A stretch of DNA of 64,000 bases from the NCBI GenBank assembly GCA_002354055.1, contig DEKW01000005.1, positions 1 to 64,000 on the forward strand. The letters run 5' to 3'. The notes beneath the pieces are model-generated. The model was given only the letters and a program-made list of their open reading frames with translations, searched no databases and was not told where the DNA came from. The translations under genes were made by a program, and so were the position numbers. The number at the start of each line of letters is the position of its first letter. The first letter of the stretch is position 1. Source of the DNA: Bacteroidales bacterium UBA2712 (lineage in GTDB: Bacteria; Bacteroidota; Bacteroidia; Bacteroidales; Paludibacteraceae). Shown piece after piece: positions 47,751 to 58,700 of this stretch.

Positions 47751-50729
47751 ATGCGAAAATTTATTTTTTTATTGTTTGCAGCCTTGTTCTGCACAAGTTT
47801 GAAAGCTCAGCAACTCAACGAGGGCTTTGAGAATGAGACTTTCCCGCCTGAGGGATGGACGACTATTGACGGATACGCCGGATACGGATGGAAGAAGGCG
47901 GCTAAGTTCCAACAGAACTGCGTGAAGATCCAGGAAGTGGCAGGTACCGAAAACTGGCTCATCACCCCGCAACTCAAACCCGCAGCCGGCGAGAGCCTGA
48001 ACTTTCAGGCATGCATCGGAGACTATGCTTCTTCCGGCGAACTTCGTATCGAAGTGTCCCTGAGCGGCACGGAAACGGGTTCGTTCGAGGTGTTGGATAC
48101 CTATTATACTTCCAAATCCAAAGGCGACGCCGCACATCAACTCTGGAAATCGGAGTGGAAAAACTACACTATCGATCTCTCCCAATATGTGGGAAGCTCC
48201 ATCTATATCGCTTTCCACCAGGCTGGTTCGACGGATGTCATTTTTCTCGACAATATCAGTGGTGTCTCGCTGCGTGGGGCCTCTGACTGCGAGAACCCGT
48301 CGAACATCGTTCTGAGCAATCCGGAGGCGCACAGTGCCACCTTCACCTGGCAGGGTACGGCATCGCAATACCAATACCTGCTCATCGAGAAAGGCGATGA
48401 GGTTGACTGGACCTACGGGACGCTGATCTCCGCGAAGACCGTCACACTGACCAACCTCTACGAGGAGACCGACTATGAGTTCTACGTACGTTCCTATTGC
48501 TCCGAGGACGAGCAGAGTCTCGCTCCTAAGACAGCCTTCAAGACCCCATGCGAGGCATTTAATATTCCTTGGCTCGAGTCCTTCACCAGAGATCAAACCG
48601 GTTCCGGTTTTGATGTCTCCGCACCGGACTGTTGGACCGTAACCAGCGGTTTGATCAGCGTGGTCAATGACAAGACCTACGACGACGAAGGTACCGCCAC
48701 TACCGTACAAGGCCAGGCTCACCTGCAGGCTGTAGGCGGCGGGCCGACGAGTCCGCAAGTATTCGCGATGCCGGCTTTCAACGCTCCGCTGAACACTTTA
48801 GAGGTCGCTTTCGACTATAAGACCAGCCTCACCACCGACGGCTGCGGCCAGCTCGAAGTAGGCTACATGACAAACCCTAACAAGGCTTCGACCTTTATCT
48901 CCCTTCAGACACTCCCGCGTTCGCTCAACTATACGCACGCAGTGGTTTCGTTAGAAGATCTGCCTTCTTCAGCTAAGTTCATCGCCTTTCGTTTTGCAGG
49001 CGGAACCAGCGACTACTGCTCCGTCTCGATGGATAACTTCGTCGTGGCGCTCATTGGCGAGTCCGGTAATGTCGATCCCTCTCAAGAGAACATCCCCGAT
49101 GCCGGTATATACGCCCTGACCTATTGCGACGCTTCGTTCACCTGGTACTCGTATAACAGCTCCGCTTTCGCGATCGGTCTGGCAGACGCTACCGGTACGT
49201 TGATTGCCGGCATCGTTGTGACCACCGAAGAGTGCGACCGCTTTGCTTATCAAGATCAGCAGGCCGGTATCTTTGACGGCTTCTCCGACGATGACGACTA
49301 CGAGAACCACTATTATTGCTCCACCAAGTGGATCCTTAATGTCGATGAAGACGGCATGCAGCGTGGCGACGCGTGGGCCAGCTCCGTCATCAATATCGGT
49401 ACCTCCGTCTCTCCCATCCTTGCACTCCGATCGGGTACCTATCAGGTACAGGTACTGACGCTCGTGCAGAATGTTGACAGCAGCTACTCGACAGGCGAGA
49501 CCTTGGCCACCATTCCTTTCACCTTGGTTTCCAAAGAGGTGACGAATCTGCAAGCTGCCGTAGCCTCCGATAAAACGACCGCTACCCTCACATGGGACGC
49601 TCCGGAGTTCAGCCAGGGCGAGCGACTCTACGTACGCGTTTGGTCCGGCGAGACGATCGCTTATGACAACCTCGATTCGAAGACCAGTCCGGAGAGCCCC
49701 CTGACCGTCGATGTCATCGAGGGTAAGTCCTACACCGCCATCGTACAGGTGATCGACAAGAACAATAACCCCATGGGGCAGGAGGTAACAACCTCCTTCA
49801 CCGTCGGCACCAACCCCTACGTGCCAACTAACCCGCACGCAGAGGTCTTCGGCGGCGATAACGTGACTTTCACATGGGAGGCAACGACTACTGCTGACAG
49901 ATACGTGATCACCCTCTTCTGGAACGGTGAGTTCTACGCTACGCTCACCGTTAGCGGCACCTCCAAGACAACCACGATGCCGAAAGACGGTACATGGTCA
50001 TGGACCATCCAGGCGTTCAACCAAGGCGCTAACGGCAACTATTTCGAGGCGTCCGACGCCATCGAAGGAAACAGCTTCACCTCTCAGGCGGCAGACATCC
50101 CGGCGGACGCTATCGTGATGAATATATGGGGCATGGATGCCGGCTATCTGGACCAGTACACAAGCAACTTCCCTGAGGGCAAGTACGGCTGGATGATTAT
50201 GTTTGCTACCGGCGAAGAAGGCGGTACAGGTATGCCGATGCCTACTCTCCTCATCTGGACAGACAAGGAGAACGCTATCTCCGGTGTTTATAACGTAGCA
50301 CGCGGAAATATCGACTTGGAAAGTTGCTACCTCAATACCAACGGGACACAGGCAGGATGCGTGATGGCAACCGATGCCGAAGTACGCCTCCAGTTTGTGG
50401 CTTACGATGATGACAAGGCTGCGCAAGGCGGTTATCGTTACGGTTACTACACCGGGCAGTTCCGCCTCGTGGCAGAGGACGGCAAGACCTATGTGGGTAA
50501 GTTCATGGAGACCTTCTGTAACTCCTATAACTACTCTACGGCAGGTTCCATCTGTGACCATAAGGGAATGTGGGACGAGGACCCGGACTACATCGCTCCG
50601 GAGCTGCAGGGAATAGAGAGCATTCAGCCGTCATCTATCAGCAGTCAGAAGATTCTCCACGACGGTCAACTCTATATCGTCCGCCCCGACGGCGCGGTAT
50701 ATAACGCTACCGGTGCGCGGGTGAAATGA
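47751..50729 (+). CDS. Large secreted modular protein with short C-terminal sorting motif
   Basis: 992 residues from the ATG at 47751; a TTG at 47733 lies inside the previous gene and is rejected. Signal peptide (LLFAALFCTSLKAQ). Choice-of-anchor-J/cleaved-adhesin-like domain at about 20-175 (LNEGFENETFPPEGWTTID, ENWLITPQLKPAAGESL), a fibronectin-III-like domain (about 180-270), a second adhesin-like domain (about 270-440), further FN3-like domains (about 590-790) and a beta-domain to 950. The tail LHDGQLYIVRPDGAVYNATG..VK is the short T9SS-type motif. No catalytic motif recognised. Cysteine-protease-like gingipain domains are absent, although the adhesin modules resemble those of gingipain relatives. 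Confidence 0.8.
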   Translation: MRKFIFLLFAALFCTSLKAQQLNEGFENETFPPEGWTTIDGYAGYGWKKAAKFQQNCVKIQEVAGTENWLITPQLKPAAGESLNFQACIGDYASSGELRIEVSLSGTETGSFEVLDTYYTSKSKGDAAHQLWKSEWKNYTIDLSQYVGSSIYIAFHQAGSTDVIFLDNISGVSLRGASDCENPSNIVLSNPEAHSATFTWQGTASQYQYLLIEKGDEVDWTYGTLISAKTVTLTNLYEETDYEFYVRSYCSEDEQSLAPKTAFKTPCEAFNIPWLESFTRDQTGSGFDVSAPDCWTVTSGLISVVNDKTYDDEGTATTVQGQAHLQAVGGGPTSPQVFAMPAFNAPLNTLEVAFDYKTSLTTDGCGQLEVGYMTNPNKASTFISLQTLPRSLNYTHAVVSLEDLPSSAKFIAFRFAGGTSDYCSVSMDNFVVALIGESGNVDPSQENIPDAGIYALTYCDASFTWYSYNSSAFAIGLADATGTLIAGIVVTTEECDRFAYQDQQAGIFDGFSDDDDYENHYYCSTKWILNVDEDGMQRGDAWASSVINIGTSVSPILALRSGTYQVQVLTLVQNVDSSYSTGETLATIPFTLVSKEVTNLQAAVASDKTTATLTWDAPEFSQGERLYVRVWSGETIAYDNLDSKTSPESPLTVDVIEGKSYTAIVQVIDKNNNPMGQEVTTSFTVGTNPYVPTNPHAEVFGGDNVTFTWEATTTADRYVITLFWNGEFYATLTVSGTSKTTTMPKDGTWSWTIQAFNQGANGNYFEASDAIEGNSFTSQAADIPADAIVMNIWGMDAGYLDQYTSNFPEGKYGWMIMFATGEEGGTGMPMPTLLIWTDKENAISGVYNVARGNIDLESCYLNTNGTQAGCVMATDAEVRLQFVAYDDDKAAQGGYRYGYYTGQFRLVAEDGKTYVGKFMETFCNSYNYSTAGSICDHKGMWDEDPDYIAPELQGIESIQPSSISSQKILHDGQLYIVRPDGAVYNATGARVK

Positions 50730-50730
50730 C

Positions 50731-50754
50731 GTAATCACTTAATTACGTAATTAC
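50731..50754. repeat. Octamer array downstream of the large secreted protein
   Basis: GTAATCAC-TTAATTAC-GTAATTAC followed by GAAATTA; starts two bases after the stop codon. Confidence 0.75.
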
Positions 50755-50760
50755 GAAATT

Positions 50761-50788
50761 AAAAAGGCTGCCAAGCGGCAGCCTTTTT
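50761..50788. terminator. Bidirectional terminator
   Basis: AAAAAGGCTGCC-AAGC-GGCAGCCTTTTT, a perfect 12-bp stem. Serves the gene ending at 50729 and the minus-strand operon ending at 50792. Confidence 0.95.
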
Positions 50789-50791
50789 AAT

Positions 50792-52153
50792 TTATTGATG
50801 TTGCTCGCGGAGCAGGTCGTTGACCGTCTTCACGGGGTTGAACGTACTCACGGGTACTTCGACGAAGATTGTGTTCCACCGGCTCATCGCACCGTTCCAC
50901 AGACCCGGTAACTCGAGCGCCAAGAGCTCCTTGCCGTCTTTCGACTTGGAGGAGATGAAGCCCGTCGCGGGATCGACGTACTTCGGCAGGTCAAAGGGCT
51001 TGCCCTCGTAGTCACGGATAGCGCAGACGAGGTCCACCGGATTGAAATGGGTCGATTGTTTCATTAGCTCGGGGTCGCTGATCTGGCTGGACTCGAGAAT
51101 CTGGCAGGAGATAGACCCATCTGCCTCGCGTACCAGGAACGGTCCACCACCGGGCTCGCCTGTGTTCTTCACTACACCGCATACACGGATAGGACGGTTC
51201 AGCTTCTCGCGCTCCTCGTCGCTCAGGTCGGGGTTCTTGAGCGCCTCAAAGACACGTTTCTGCTCGGTGACGAGCACGCCCGCAAGGATCTGCTTGTAAC
51301 GGATAGTGTCTTTCTTCAGCCTGTCGGGAACCACGTTGTCGATATTCTTGATGAAGACGATGTCGGCATCCTGTTGATTGAGGTTCTCGATGAGCGCTCC
51401 GTGACCTCCCGGGCGGAAGAGCAGCTTGCCGTCCTTCGTGCGGAACGGCGTTCCGTCGGGATTCGCAGCGATGGTATCCGTAGAGGGCAGCTGCTCCGAG
51501 AAAGTGACGTCATATTTCACACCGTATTTCTCCTCAAACTTCTTGAGGTTGTCCGCAATGTGCTGGCGGAAGAGTGGCAGATGGTCATGGCTGACGGTGA
51601 AATGCAGGAAGACCTCCGGTTTCTTTCCTTCCGCAGCCGGTTCAGCGCAGTAGAGCGCACCCTCAACGAGGTGCTCTAACGCGGGCGTACGCGCGCCATC
51701 GCGATATTTATGGAAAAGGAGCAGTCCCTTCGGCAACTCGCCGTAATGCATATCATTGAGCAGGTACCGAACCGCTTCCTGACCTTCCTTACCCGCTAAC
51801 TGTGGACCGAAAGCGAAGCAGTCCTTATGCGCCAGGAACTCCTGAATGAACGGCGTCTCGATGCCGTCCTCCAGGTACTGGAAGAGGTTCTTAAACATAC
51901 GGCTGGCAGCTCCCGATGCCGGCACGAACTTAAGGATCTTGTGCCCCTCCTTGAGGTATTGTTGCCAAGCGGCGATGTACTGCTCCTGCTCGGCGCGTTT
52001 GGGAGCAAGGATGCCCTTCTTCGTCGATGCCGGGGCAACGATGTCTAACTCCGGAAAACCGGTACGGAAACAAGCGAGTTGGGCTTCCGCCTTTTCCTCA
52101 GAGATACCTCGAGCTGCAAGTTGCTCCAGGTCTTGTGCGCTGAATTCATTCAT
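50792..52153 (-). CDS. DUF4301-family protein
   Basis: 453 residues. Matches Bacteroidota proteins annotated DUF4301: KFVPASGAASRMFKNLFQYLE (nucleotidyltransferase-like loop, about 75-95), DGARTPALEHLVEGALYC, HFTVSHDHLPLF, LLFRPGGHGALIENLN, VFIKNIDNVVPD, VCGVVKNTGEPGGGPFLV, ESSQI, STHFNPVDLVCAIRDY. The pattern is that of a UDP-sugar-pyrophosphorylase-like fold; enzymatic activity unproven. Last gene of the ruvA-sprA operon; 68 bases of heptamer array separate it from the kinase. Confidence 0.85.
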   Translation of the reverse strand: MNEFSAQDLEQLAARGISEEKAEAQLACFRTGFPELDIVAPASTKKGILAPKRAEQEQYIAAWQQYLKEGHKILKFVPASGAASRMFKNLFQYLEDGIETPFIQEFLAHKDCFAFGPQLAGKEGQEAVRYLLNDMHYGELPKGLLLFHKYRDGARTPALEHLVEGALYCAEPAAEGKKPEVFLHFTVSHDHLPLFRQHIADNLKKFEEKYGVKYDVTFSEQLPSTDTIAANPDGTPFRTKDGKLLFRPGGHGALIENLNQQDADIVFIKNIDNVVPDRLKKDTIRYKQILAGVLVTEQKRVFEALKNPDLSDEEREKLNRPIRVCGVVKNTGEPGGGPFLVREADGSISCQILESSQISDPELMKQSTHFNPVDLVCAIRDYEGKPFDLPKYVDPATGFISSKSKDGKELLALELPGLWNGAMSRWNTIFVEVPVSTFNPVKTVNDLLREQHQ

Positions 52154-52162
52154 GGTAGTGAT

Positions 52163-52232
52163 AAATTAAAAATTATAAATTATAAATCAAAAATTTGAAA
52201 TCCTAAATCCTAAATTCTAAATCATAGATCAT
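52163..52232. repeat. Ten-unit heptamer array AAATTAT/AAATCCT
   Basis: AAATTAA, AAATTAT (x2), AAATCAA, AAATTTG, AAATCCT (x2), AAATTCT, AAATCAT, AGATCAT, without a slipped base. The last two units contain the stop codon and final codons of the kinase gene. Confidence 0.95.
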
Positions 52233-52719
52233 GCCTAATCACGTAGTAGGGTACGCCGGTCGCTTTGACCTCCTCTTCGTAGCGGTCGAACAACTCCTCC
52301 CGCATGGCTTGCGAACCGTTATATCGCGCCGGATCTGGTACCCAAGGTATATCCGGATAGGTCAGCAGATACAGGTCCATCGGGTAGGTTTTGATTGCAT
52401 CAACCAGCCATTCCGGCACTTTTCCAAATGCGTACTCCAGCCACACCTTCGTCACAATCAGCTCGGTGTCGAAGAAGACCGGCTTCGCCTGATGGACCGC
52501 TTCGCTGATAGAGGATAGACCGTCCTTCGGCCTGATAGATCGTATCTGCTCTCTCGCGATCTCGCAGACCTCGTCGTACGTCAACTCTTTTCGGCCTTTC
52601 CGCTCCACATATTCCCGCGCGTACTCCGGTACATACGTCCCCTTGAACTGCTCCGCCAGCTCTCTTGCCAGCGTGCTCTTACCTGTACTCTCCGGCCCTA
52701 TGATAGCAACTTTATACAC
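52222..52719 (-). CDS. NadR-type nucleotide kinase (AAA_28-like)
   Basis: 165 residues from a GTG start six bases after the sprA stop. P-loop IIGPESTGKSTLARELA (7-23), YVPEYAREYVE, CEIAREQI, FFDTELIVTKVWLEYAFG, DLYLLTYPDIPWVPDPAR. Corresponds to the ribosylnicotinamide-kinase domain of NadR. A CGGTCT-type repeat codes the loop SIRPKDGLSSISEAVHQ (about 60-76), and the C-terminus ends early: HDL and the stop come from the heptamer array, so the last helix usual in the family appears lost. May still bind nucleotide. Confidence 0.82.
   Translation of the reverse strand: MYKVAIIGPESTGKSTLARELAEQFKGTYVPEYAREYVERKGRKELTYDEVCEIAREQIRSIRPKDGLSSISEAVHQAKPVFFDTELIVTKVWLEYAFGKVPEWLVDAIKTYPMDLYLLTYPDIPWVPDPARYNGSQAMREELFDRYEEEVKATGVPYYVIRHDL
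52476..52542. repeat. CGGTCT-type repeat in the kinase gene
   Basis: Boundary words AGACCG 52476, GGACCG 52494, AGACCG 52517, AGATCG 52537, separated by small hairpins (GGCTTCGCC, CCGTCCTTCGG). In frame; the peptide PKDG is shared with the ABC ATPase insertion. Confidence 0.8.
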
Positions 52720-52725
52720 CTTACA

Positions 52726-55700
52726 CTAACGTGTCAGCATCAACTTAATATTCAGACCTACGTTATCCGCCTTGACGGGGTAGGAGGATGAGATAAGCGG
52801 TGTCGTGCCCTGGTGGTCGTAGAAGAGCTGGAGGTTGATCTTCTGGCTCAGGACATAGTCCGCGGAGATCTTGATCGCGAAGACTTTGTTTCCGCTCGAG
52901 GCCTGGGTGATACCTTCCTCCACTTTACGCAGCAGCATCTTCACGTCCTTATACGACACATCGACTTGCAGCTTGAGGTCATTGCTGACTTTCGTCTGAC
53001 CGCCGTCTTTCTTCTTGGCGATGAAATTGAGGTTCTTGATCGTGTATCCGGCACCGATGACGAACTCATTCGTGTGTCCTTCTGTCAGCTGAACGGAGGT
53101 GACATTGAGCGCTAAGTTACGCTGCTTGCGGTACTCCGTCTTGATGCTCAGCGAGTTCTTCATCGTCAAATTCAATCCAATAAGCGGCGAGAAAGATTCG
53201 GTGAGGGTCACGTTACTGATGTCGTACGCCGAAGACGGCCGCGGAGTATCGGTCGTCACGTCGCGCACGAAGCCCACGGACTTGTCGTTTCCGCTCGCAC
53301 CCACCCAGGTAGAGTAGCTGGAGTACGAACCGATGGTGTATTTACAGGTATAGGCGTGGGTCAGCGTGACGGATTTGAAGTGGTCCTTCATCCATGGCAA
53401 CTTACCCAAACCGTCGTAAGTGATGGACCAGTTAGGCAAAATCTTCAGGATGCCGAGGAAAGGATTCGTGCTGATCTTACGTGCGTCGCGACCGGTATAG
53501 GCGGCGAGGAACGCCGGAACCAAGACATCGGCGGAGTTGTTATTGATCTTACCATGTTTAGACGGGTCGTAGGTCGTGCCGGCAAAAGGCGTACCGCTGA
53601 TGAAGCCGCCGTCGGGCAGTTTGACACCCGTATATTGTTCCTGCACGCGCTCCTGAATGATATCGCGATTAGCGAGGAACTGGTCAAACGCTGAGTTGGC
53701 GAAGTTCTCCTCCTGGCTGCCGACGCGGCTGAAGAGCGTTCCGATAGCGCATTGGGTGATGTTGAACGAACCGGTCATATTCTCCTGCAGATCGCCGTAG
53801 GAGTAGATGATCGAAGTGTTCTGAGCCATATATCGCTTGCCGTTCAGCTGTACCTTCAGCCCCGGCAGGGGTTCCAAGGTCAACTTGATATCCAGATCGG
53901 AGGTGTGCGCCCTTGTCGCCGGCTGTACGACGGAGGTGTCCCCGGATAACCAGCCTTCTCTCTGCGCGCGCTCAACCATGTCATTCGGGATGAAACCAAA
54001 GGCATAATCAAAGCCCGGCGCGTACCTGCCGTTCACGCGTTTTTGTCCCATGAATCCTGCCTCCGGCTCAAAGCCCGGCAAGGTTAACGAGTTCGTCTCG
54101 CGGTAGGTGACCTGCAGCCTCCGGATCATCGTACCGACATAGGTGAAGACCTCTCCGGCTATCTGCGCCGGCGTACGCTCGTTCGGGTCTTTCGTTGTCA
54201 CGGTGATGGTAGCCATCGCGCAATCCGCCTTTGGTGTGATAGAGACCTTCGTGTTGCCTGAGGGCTTGAAGGATACCGGCACCGCCTTACCCGTCGAGTC
54301 CGCTACCGAGACCTTGACCAGCTCGCTATTGAGCCTGTGGGTGATCTCCGTCGCCTCGCCTTTCTTCAGGGCTACGGTCTGGGTGAAGGTCTTGGGTTTG
54401 AAGTTCCTTCTGCCGCCACGGCCGCTCCAACGCTGCGTCGTCGCCTTCCAGTATTTCGATTGCCCGTACCAGGTCTCGAAATTGATACCTCCGTCGATCT
54501 GCCAACTCTGCATGCTGCTGACTGTGTTTCCTCGATCCACGCCATTCGTCGTCGAGGCGGTGCGGGTCCAATTATAGTTGGCGTTATACGAAGCGTTCGC
54601 CGTCAGTGCGTCCAGACCCGGAATGCGGTTGAACGGCACGTTCCATGAGGCAGTGAACACCTGCTGATAGGTGTACGGCTTACCCCATTTGGCCAGCGAC
54701 CGCTGGATCGTGTCCTTCCATGCCTCGTATTTATCGTGGTTGAACTCTTCGTCGAAATAGCGGCCTTTGAGGATCTCCGGTGTGTACTTGCCCTCGTCGA
54801 TGATGGCGTTCATTGCGCTCTGGAACGAGAACTTCATGTTCTTCGTCAGGTCGTATTTGATATCGACGTTACGGTCCCAGGTGAAGTCTTTGCTGAAAGT
54901 CAGGTCCATCGCTTCGGCTGAACTGCCGGCGAGGTCGCGCATCTTCATGTGGCTGAAGGTGCGGTGCATGTTCGTGTTGAACGACCATGACTGCGGCAGG
55001 TAGTAAAAATTCATCTCCTTGAGGAACTTCACTTTTTGCACTTTCTCCACCTTGCTGAACGGCTCCCAAGGCTTGGGATTGAAGTTATACGCATACTGGA
55101 ACGAACCCTTATGGTCGGTCGTGGTGTTGGTCTCCATCTCCGGCGAGTGCTCGTTCTGCTTGTTGTACGACGCGGAGATAGAGAAGTTCGCCGGGTCGTA
55201 GAACATATCTTTCTTCTTCGAGTGGATATTGACCTTGAGGTTACTTACGGAGAAGGAGGTAGCCTCATGGACGGTGTTCGTCATCTTCTTGATGGAGTCT
55301 CTCTCCGCCTTCGTGTCATAAGTGCTGAGGGTCTCGCTAAGTTTCACATCGGTGTCCAACGGGTCGTAGTCAGGGCTCGTTGTCTCGTTGCTGTAGGAGA
55401 CGTAGAGCGGCATCTGGATCTTCGCCTTCTCCGGGAAGAGTCGTCCGGCTTCGAGGGCCGCGCTCACGGAGAGTTGGTAGAAGTTATCCAGGTTGCGGTC
55501 AAGCACGTTCGACTCAATCGATCCATAGCCCGCGGTCTCTAACCGTCCGGCTACGTTCACCTGCGCGATGTCGCTGATGGCGAGTGCGGCATTAGCCATG
55601 GCAGCTACACCGCCTTGCTCGTTAAACTGGCTGAGTCGTAACTCATTGACCCACACCTCGCCGGAAGCGTCGTGTTGACCATTATTGCGGACACCGATCA

Positions 55701-58700
55701 TGATGGTCGATACCTCTTCTAAGGTCGGGTTACCAAGCACCGTGATCTTGTTCTGCGGCTTGTCGTTCGCGTCGTCATAGATGACGTACGGGATAGTGTT
55801 GCCTACACCCTCGTTGCCGGCACGTTTGGCTTTGTTGCGAGCCACCTTAGCGTCCGTGAGGACCTTGAGCGGGAAGTCGAACATGTTCGCCGTCGGCCAC
55901 ACTTTCTCGCGGTCCACGGCATTGTTATTGTTATACTGACCCGGCGCCGTCAGATGCAGCGGGATCTCGTATTCGTAGTAGTTGTTGCGCAGGTCCGAAC
56001 CCAAGCGGATGAAACAGGTCAGATCGCCGTCCTTCAGTTCCGGATCGATGGTACTCATCTGCTCCGCGTGGACGAACATCTGCAGGTTCTTGTATTGGCG
56101 CATGTCGAAGCCCGTGTTCTTATACATCGCCCGGGCATCATGCGGCGAGAGATTCATGACCCTCATCACCATCGCTTGCTCGTTCTGGGCAATGAGTTGC
56201 GCCTGACCCGGATCGGTCTGACGGCTCACACCCGGAGGCAACACGTAGTTCACCGGCGTACGGGTACTGTTCTCCTCGATATTCACGGTCTGTACGTCAA
56301 TCGACGCACCGCTATTGACCGCCGTTCCTATCGGCGCGAGATCACGGGTGTACTGCCGCCAATCGCCTCGGACGAGGTCCAGCGTCGCGAAACGTAGATG
56401 GGTCTCTTTCTCGCAACCCGTGAGGTACATACGCATGAAGCGGATGGATTTCCAGTTGCGTATCGAACCGACTTTCTGTACAGTCGCGCTGTCTCCACGG
56501 AGAGGGATCTTGAACTGATACCACGTCACATCCGCCGTCTCGCCGTTGCGCAAGGTCACTTGCCTTACTTTCTTCTCGGTGATATGCTGGCGACCCACCT
56601 CCATCATGTCCGGTCGGAGGATGACTTTGTACTGGTAGTATTTCTCGTACTCGTTGAGGGTGTTATCGAGGTTGATATCTTCGATATCCGGCGTCAGCGT
56701 CGAAGCCGTTCCGTAACTCTCCGTCTGTTGCTCTGTCGCCGGGGAGTTACCCTCCGTCCCGTTGAAATGCTTGTAACGGTTCAGGATTGACACCTCTTCC
56801 TGGTCGTAGTCCGAACCTCTGTAGTAATGGAAGTTATCGCCCGCAGGGTCATTCCTCGGCGAGAAACGGTCGCGACCCCACGCGCTCCAAACATCCGCTG
56901 AGACCTTGCCTTCCAACTCCGTCAGGTACTGACGGTAGATCGGCCAACTCAACTCCTGTTCGGTGCTCAGACCGTTCAGACCGACGTCCTGCATAGCTCG
57001 CGAGCCTTCTTCGTTACTGAAGGCTACGACGGTACTCGTCGTCCTCGGTACAAAACCCCAGATCGTGCTATCCACACGTCCCTGGTCCGCCGCAGAAACA
57101 GGCAGACCGTGCTCGAAAGCCTTCTTGCCGTCACGCAAAATATCCTCGCTGATATCACCGAGGTTGATATACAACTCGCCTTCGTACCCGTCGGGGTTCG
57201 TCAGCGCCGGATCCATCAGCCAGAACTGGATATACTCGATATTCGCTTTCTCGAAATCCGTGTTGTCCAACTTGCGCATGATACCTGCCCATCGCTTTTT
57301 CGGAGTCGTCAGGCGTCCGTCGGGCCCGATCTCGCTTGCGCTGACGTTATACTGTCCGCGCTCGGAGGGGTAGTAGGCGAGGTTCAGGATCGCCAACTTG
57401 GTATCTACGTTACTTGCCTCCTGGCGGTTCGGGTAGATCTCATCCTGATAAACGATACGGGTCCTGTGGTCGCTGAGTGCCGCCAGGTCGTCGCGGATAT
57501 GCGCCGGCGTGTTCGTCTGCGGGTAGCCGAAAATAGGATCGACAATAAACCAACTCAGGTGTGCTCTGTTCTTGTTATAACTCGTCTGATTGATATCCTT
57601 CGACTCATCGAAAACAGCCGGCGTAGAAGCCAGGAACCAATAACTCGGATAGTGCACGTCAATATTCGTCGTTGTGTTCTCGAAATCATCGATATACGCC
57701 GTACCCACGCGTCCCACGTCGTTCGTGTGACCCGGAATCAAATGTGCAAACTCTGCGTTGATCTGGAAGGTGGAAGGCGCCGTCGCGGTGATCCAGGGGA
57801 TCTTGTCAATCGCGTTGGTCAGCCATTGCATCTCTGTCTTCCAACTTCCGTTGACGCCCCAGATGGTGTTCGCCAAGGGCTCGGATCCTGTGTTCACTTT
57901 GGTCGTCAGCGGCCGTTCGCGGAGGTGCATGATCGTTCCGCCGAGAACGAGATCTTTGTTGAACTCATACTCCAGATGCGCACCGAAGAGGCTCTTTCGC
58001 TGCATTGAGAACGTGCTCTGGTTCTCCAGCTTGACATCCACATTCGTACCGCTCTCAAGAATCGAAGTGTTCAAGATAGTCACGGTTCCCATCGTGTAAT
58101 CGACGGTGTAATCAACGTTCTCAATCAGCGTCGCACCGCCGGCGGTCACGGTGACCGAACCTCTCGGCACGTTCATCGCACCCAGACGGATCTCACTGCC
58201 GTTGGTGCCTTTGTATTTACCTGTGAGGTGGAATTTATTCTTCTCACTCAGTTCCTGCGCTACGACCAAGGTCGAGTCGTACAACTCCTGATAGCAGTAT
58301 TTCTGTACGAGCCGCGGGTCGTTACCCAACGCGTTCGCCAAATGGCTTCCGAAAGGCTCCAGGACCGGGAAGATGATCTTGCCGCCGCTCGAATAAACGG
58401 TCAGACCCTCGATGAAGTCGAACCGACCATCCGGGCTGGCGTTATGTTTCTGGTCCAAGCGGTCGAGGTTCATCACGCGGATCAACTGTTTGCCGCTGAT
58501 CGGGCCTTCGTTCAGATACTGGATATCCGTTCCCACCGAGTCGTTCCGGTAGGTCACATAGAGTTCAAATTTCTCCTGCTGAATACTGGTGGCGCCGAGC
58601 GAGTAGATATTTTTCATCATGAGGTCCCACGTACCTCTGTTCTTCACGCCCGGAGCATTCGCGCTGCTCTTTAACATCTTCAGCGCCAGCGCGTTCGGCG

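Noticed and set aside
57109..58008. 299-residue open frame on the plus strand within sprA
   Set aside because: Shadow of sprA; composition is that of reverse-strand translation.
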